From positions 4,539,890 through 4,603,889 of the forward strand of contig JASKMD010000003.1 in NCBI GenBank assembly GCA_030144725.1: a stretch of 64,000 nucleotides of DNA, given 5' to 3'. The DNA is from Haematococcus lacustris (Eukaryota; Chlorophyta; Chlorophyceae; Chlamydomonadales; Haematococcaceae). The notes beneath the pieces are model-generated. The model was not told where the DNA came from. It saw only the letters and a list, made by a program, of their open reading frames with translations, and made no database searches. Positions within the stretch are counted from its first letter, which is position 1; every line of letters begins with the position of its first letter. A program made the translations under genes and the position numbers. Of the stretch, positions 61,909 through 64,000 are shown piece by piece.

Positions 61909-64000
61909 GTGAGTGGGCCCCAGGCAGCAGCAGGGGCAGGGCCTGCCTGCAGCACGGCCCTGCCCCTGCTGCTCACCACTGCTGCTGGGGGGGAGTCAGG
62001 GAGGCAGCTATGGTGGGGGTAGGCAGAGGTAGAGAGGTTGGGGCAGAGGTCAGGCAGGCGGTGGCCCTGGGCCCACAGCCACCGCTACAGCCCCTTGCTG
62101 GTCGTTGCTGCAGACTGGATGTGTGACGGTGCAGAGCATTGTTCCCCCCGAATCGCCACAGATATCTAGAATCGCTAAGGTGAAAAATGCAGCGAAACTT
62201 ACGCCTAGATACGCAAAGTCGCAGGTAAGAGGCCATTTTTATAACGCGATGCGCGGTAATACAGCTCGCAAAGCGGCCTCTACAATATGGCATATCAAAG
62301 CGAACGCTACATATAGCGCGATAGAAAACACAGGACGAGGTGCCATGGCTCGACACTGCAATACTGCTATACTGCAACTAATGCTGCAAGTGCCACGCTG
62401 CACGCCTGTCTTGAGCACCACTGCACTGCAACCACCTCTGCCGGGCTGCTGCGAACATGGACATGGGTTTTGAGGATAGAGGGAGCTGACTGTGTGCAGC
62501 CGGGAGCCGGGTGCCTGTCTGCTGCTGCAACGGTGTAGTGCACGGTCTGCTGCTGCACGGTGTCAGTGTGATGGTCATTGTTGCGCATCACACACTGGCA
62601 AGCATGCCATTGAGGCCGTTGCTTGGGCAGTGAGGATTCCCTGCTCCATTATATTCCTACACGGCACTCCACTGCACCCCTGCCCTCCCCTGCCTCTCCC
62701 CTGCCTCTCCCCAGACGCTCAGAGGACATGCAAGCAATGCAGTAGCCAACTCAGCAGTTATGGTGACTGCTGCCTAGCCGGTCCTGCTGCTGCTGGCGGT
62801 GGCACGACATGGTGAGCCGCTGCCACCAAGTGCCACACGCTGCTGCACCGTGATACTTGAGCACAAGTGCAGTTGTGGGGTAGCAGGACCACCTTCATCA
62901 CTCACACTTTGCTGATGACAACGCAGAGGCATTGATCTCAGATGCGTTTTAGGCCTTGTGACCATCTGCCTTGGCCATGCTGACTTATGAGCCCTGCACT
63001 GGCCCACGTGGCTGCAGGGGCAAGCGCCTACAACTCTTGCCCACCTGCGATGCTGCAGGCTGGTCTAACGGAAGGATGAAGTGGTGCTGGGAAGGGATGC
63101 GCCCACATTTTGAAGTGGTGCTGCCCAGCATGTGCTTGCGAACAGTGGATCCGCTTGCGCAGAGTCCCCGGTGAGCTTGGGACGCAAGTGGTGCAGCCCA
63201 TGTGGGGTAACAGCAGTAGTGAGCATAGTCGTGTCCTACCATCTACCATCTGGCAAAGGCGATCGTCACTTTTCATCAGTGTCGTGCAGGCCTTGCCACG
63301 GGCAATATGGACTCATTCCTTTTAGGTTGTCATACGTAGTAGCTGTCGCTGCCCAGTGGTGCTCGCCATGTTTGGGCACACACCATGTTGGGCCATGTAT
63401 GGATACGACATCGTTCATGCGCCCAGTGCCAAGAGCCATGAGCTTTGCAATGCCTGTGCACCCTCTGCCATGTGCAATTTGGACTCCACAATGCATGCGC
63501 AACCCGCATTGTGAGAAGCATCTGCTAAGTGGATGCCCCATCAATAAAGAACCCATGAAAATAAACTATTGCCAAGAAACCATGGCACCAACCACCTTGT
63601 GCATGATAATGCCTGACACAGCACGAGCTGTCAGCCATTAGGCTGCATGGCCGCATGGGTCACAAGAGTGCACTAAGCTTAGTTATAAGCCTCAGTTAAT
63701 ATTTGCAAGTTTTGAGAGATGCATGCTTATTTGTGCCATGTTTAAGCATGTCAGTGCGTGGATGAGCTGAACGTGACAGATCTTGTCTTTACATTTATGC
63801 ATTGTTCCATGAAAAGTTATTTGTACTCTGGGACAAGACCACACTCTTGAAGCCATAACTCCCTGTGTGGCGCTTTCTTTCTTGACTGGCTGCCGCTCGC
63901 GGTGTTAAATATAAATAGGAATGATGAGGAAATGGCATTATGCTTGCTACTGATTATGGCTCATTAAGAAGGATCCTCCTCGGATGAGTGAGAGCAGGGG
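61909..64000. other. No gene recognised; possible 3' exons and AT-rich insert
   Basis: 62145-62370 is a sharply AT-richer block with gaggcc...ggcctc inverted words (62230-62282), perhaps a small insertion in the wall-glycoprotein gene. Candidate exons such as 62971-63174 (LTYEPCTGPRGCRGKRLQLL) could not be tied to a gene. 63110-63500 contains diverged short internal repeats (gtggtgcagcccatgtgg, gtggtgctcgccatgt; and ctgccatgtgcaatttggac). Confidence 0.35.
63910..63917 (+). promoter_or_regulatory. TATAAATA box near right edge
   Basis: TATAAATA in AT-rich context (gttaaatataaatagg), followed within 10 bp by ATG triplets. A plus-strand gene may begin at or just beyond the window edge. Confidence 0.3.

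Overview
Nuclear DNA of a chlorophycean green alga, most likely Chlamydomonadales (volvocine or Haematococcus-like). The grounds are a photosystem I antenna gene of Lhca3 type, a CYP710 sterol desaturase, two hydroxyproline-rich wall glycoprotein genes, many short GT..AG introns in every gene, high G+C, and heavy tandem-repeat loading of introns. The species is inference. Coding exons were recovered by splice-phase-consistent joining of conserved blocks, because the genes are broken into 5 to more than 20 exons.

Layout. 0-4.5 kb is accessory DNA: weak minus-strand exons of an unidentified gene, a 1.16 kb element with 18-bp terminal inverted repeats (1687-2848), and next to it a LINE reverse-transcriptase tail. 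4.5-18.4 kb (minus) is an Hsp100/ClpB AAA+ disaggregase in 22 recognised exons. Its introns hold several minisatellites and, at 16.7-18.0 kb, an AT-richer insert encoding an AT-hook protein. The 5' end of ClpB runs into a 500-N gap and then 1.5 kb of (CCCCG)n. 21.0-22.4 kb (plus) is a small secreted Ser/Pro-rich glycoprotein gene. 23.1-23.9 kb is a mosaic holding copies of an exon of that gene and of the last exon of the ABC transporter. 23.9-27.1 kb (minus) is LHCA3, complete in 8 exons. 27.6-28.0 kb (plus) is a decayed Fanzor/TnpB-like RuvC tail. 30.3-33.7 kb (minus) is a large single-pass membrane protein of unknown function, and 34.6-35.4 kb (plus) a small unidentified gene. 36.2-45.7 kb (plus) is a complete ABCG half-transporter (18 exons, 665 aa). 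47.0-54.3 kb (plus) is a complete CYP710 sterol C-22 desaturase (13 exons, 553 aa), with a ~380-bp repeat present in two of its introns. 57.3-61.9 kb (plus) is a large extracellular-matrix glycoprotein with a 700-residue Pro/Ser rod followed by a Cys-containing beta-sandwich-like domain. 62-64 kb has no recognised gene.

The genes do not form an operon-like pathway. They are independent eukaryotic genes: protein quality control, light harvesting, membrane transport, sterol synthesis and cell wall. The most unusual points are the divergence of the ClpB protein (NBD1 Walker B and pore-loop changes, short middle domain), a perfect 35-bp inverted repeat bracketing one LHCA3 exon, single-base frameshifts sitting at or near G/C homopolymers in otherwise conserved exons, the nested AT-hook gene and the Fanzor-like remnant.
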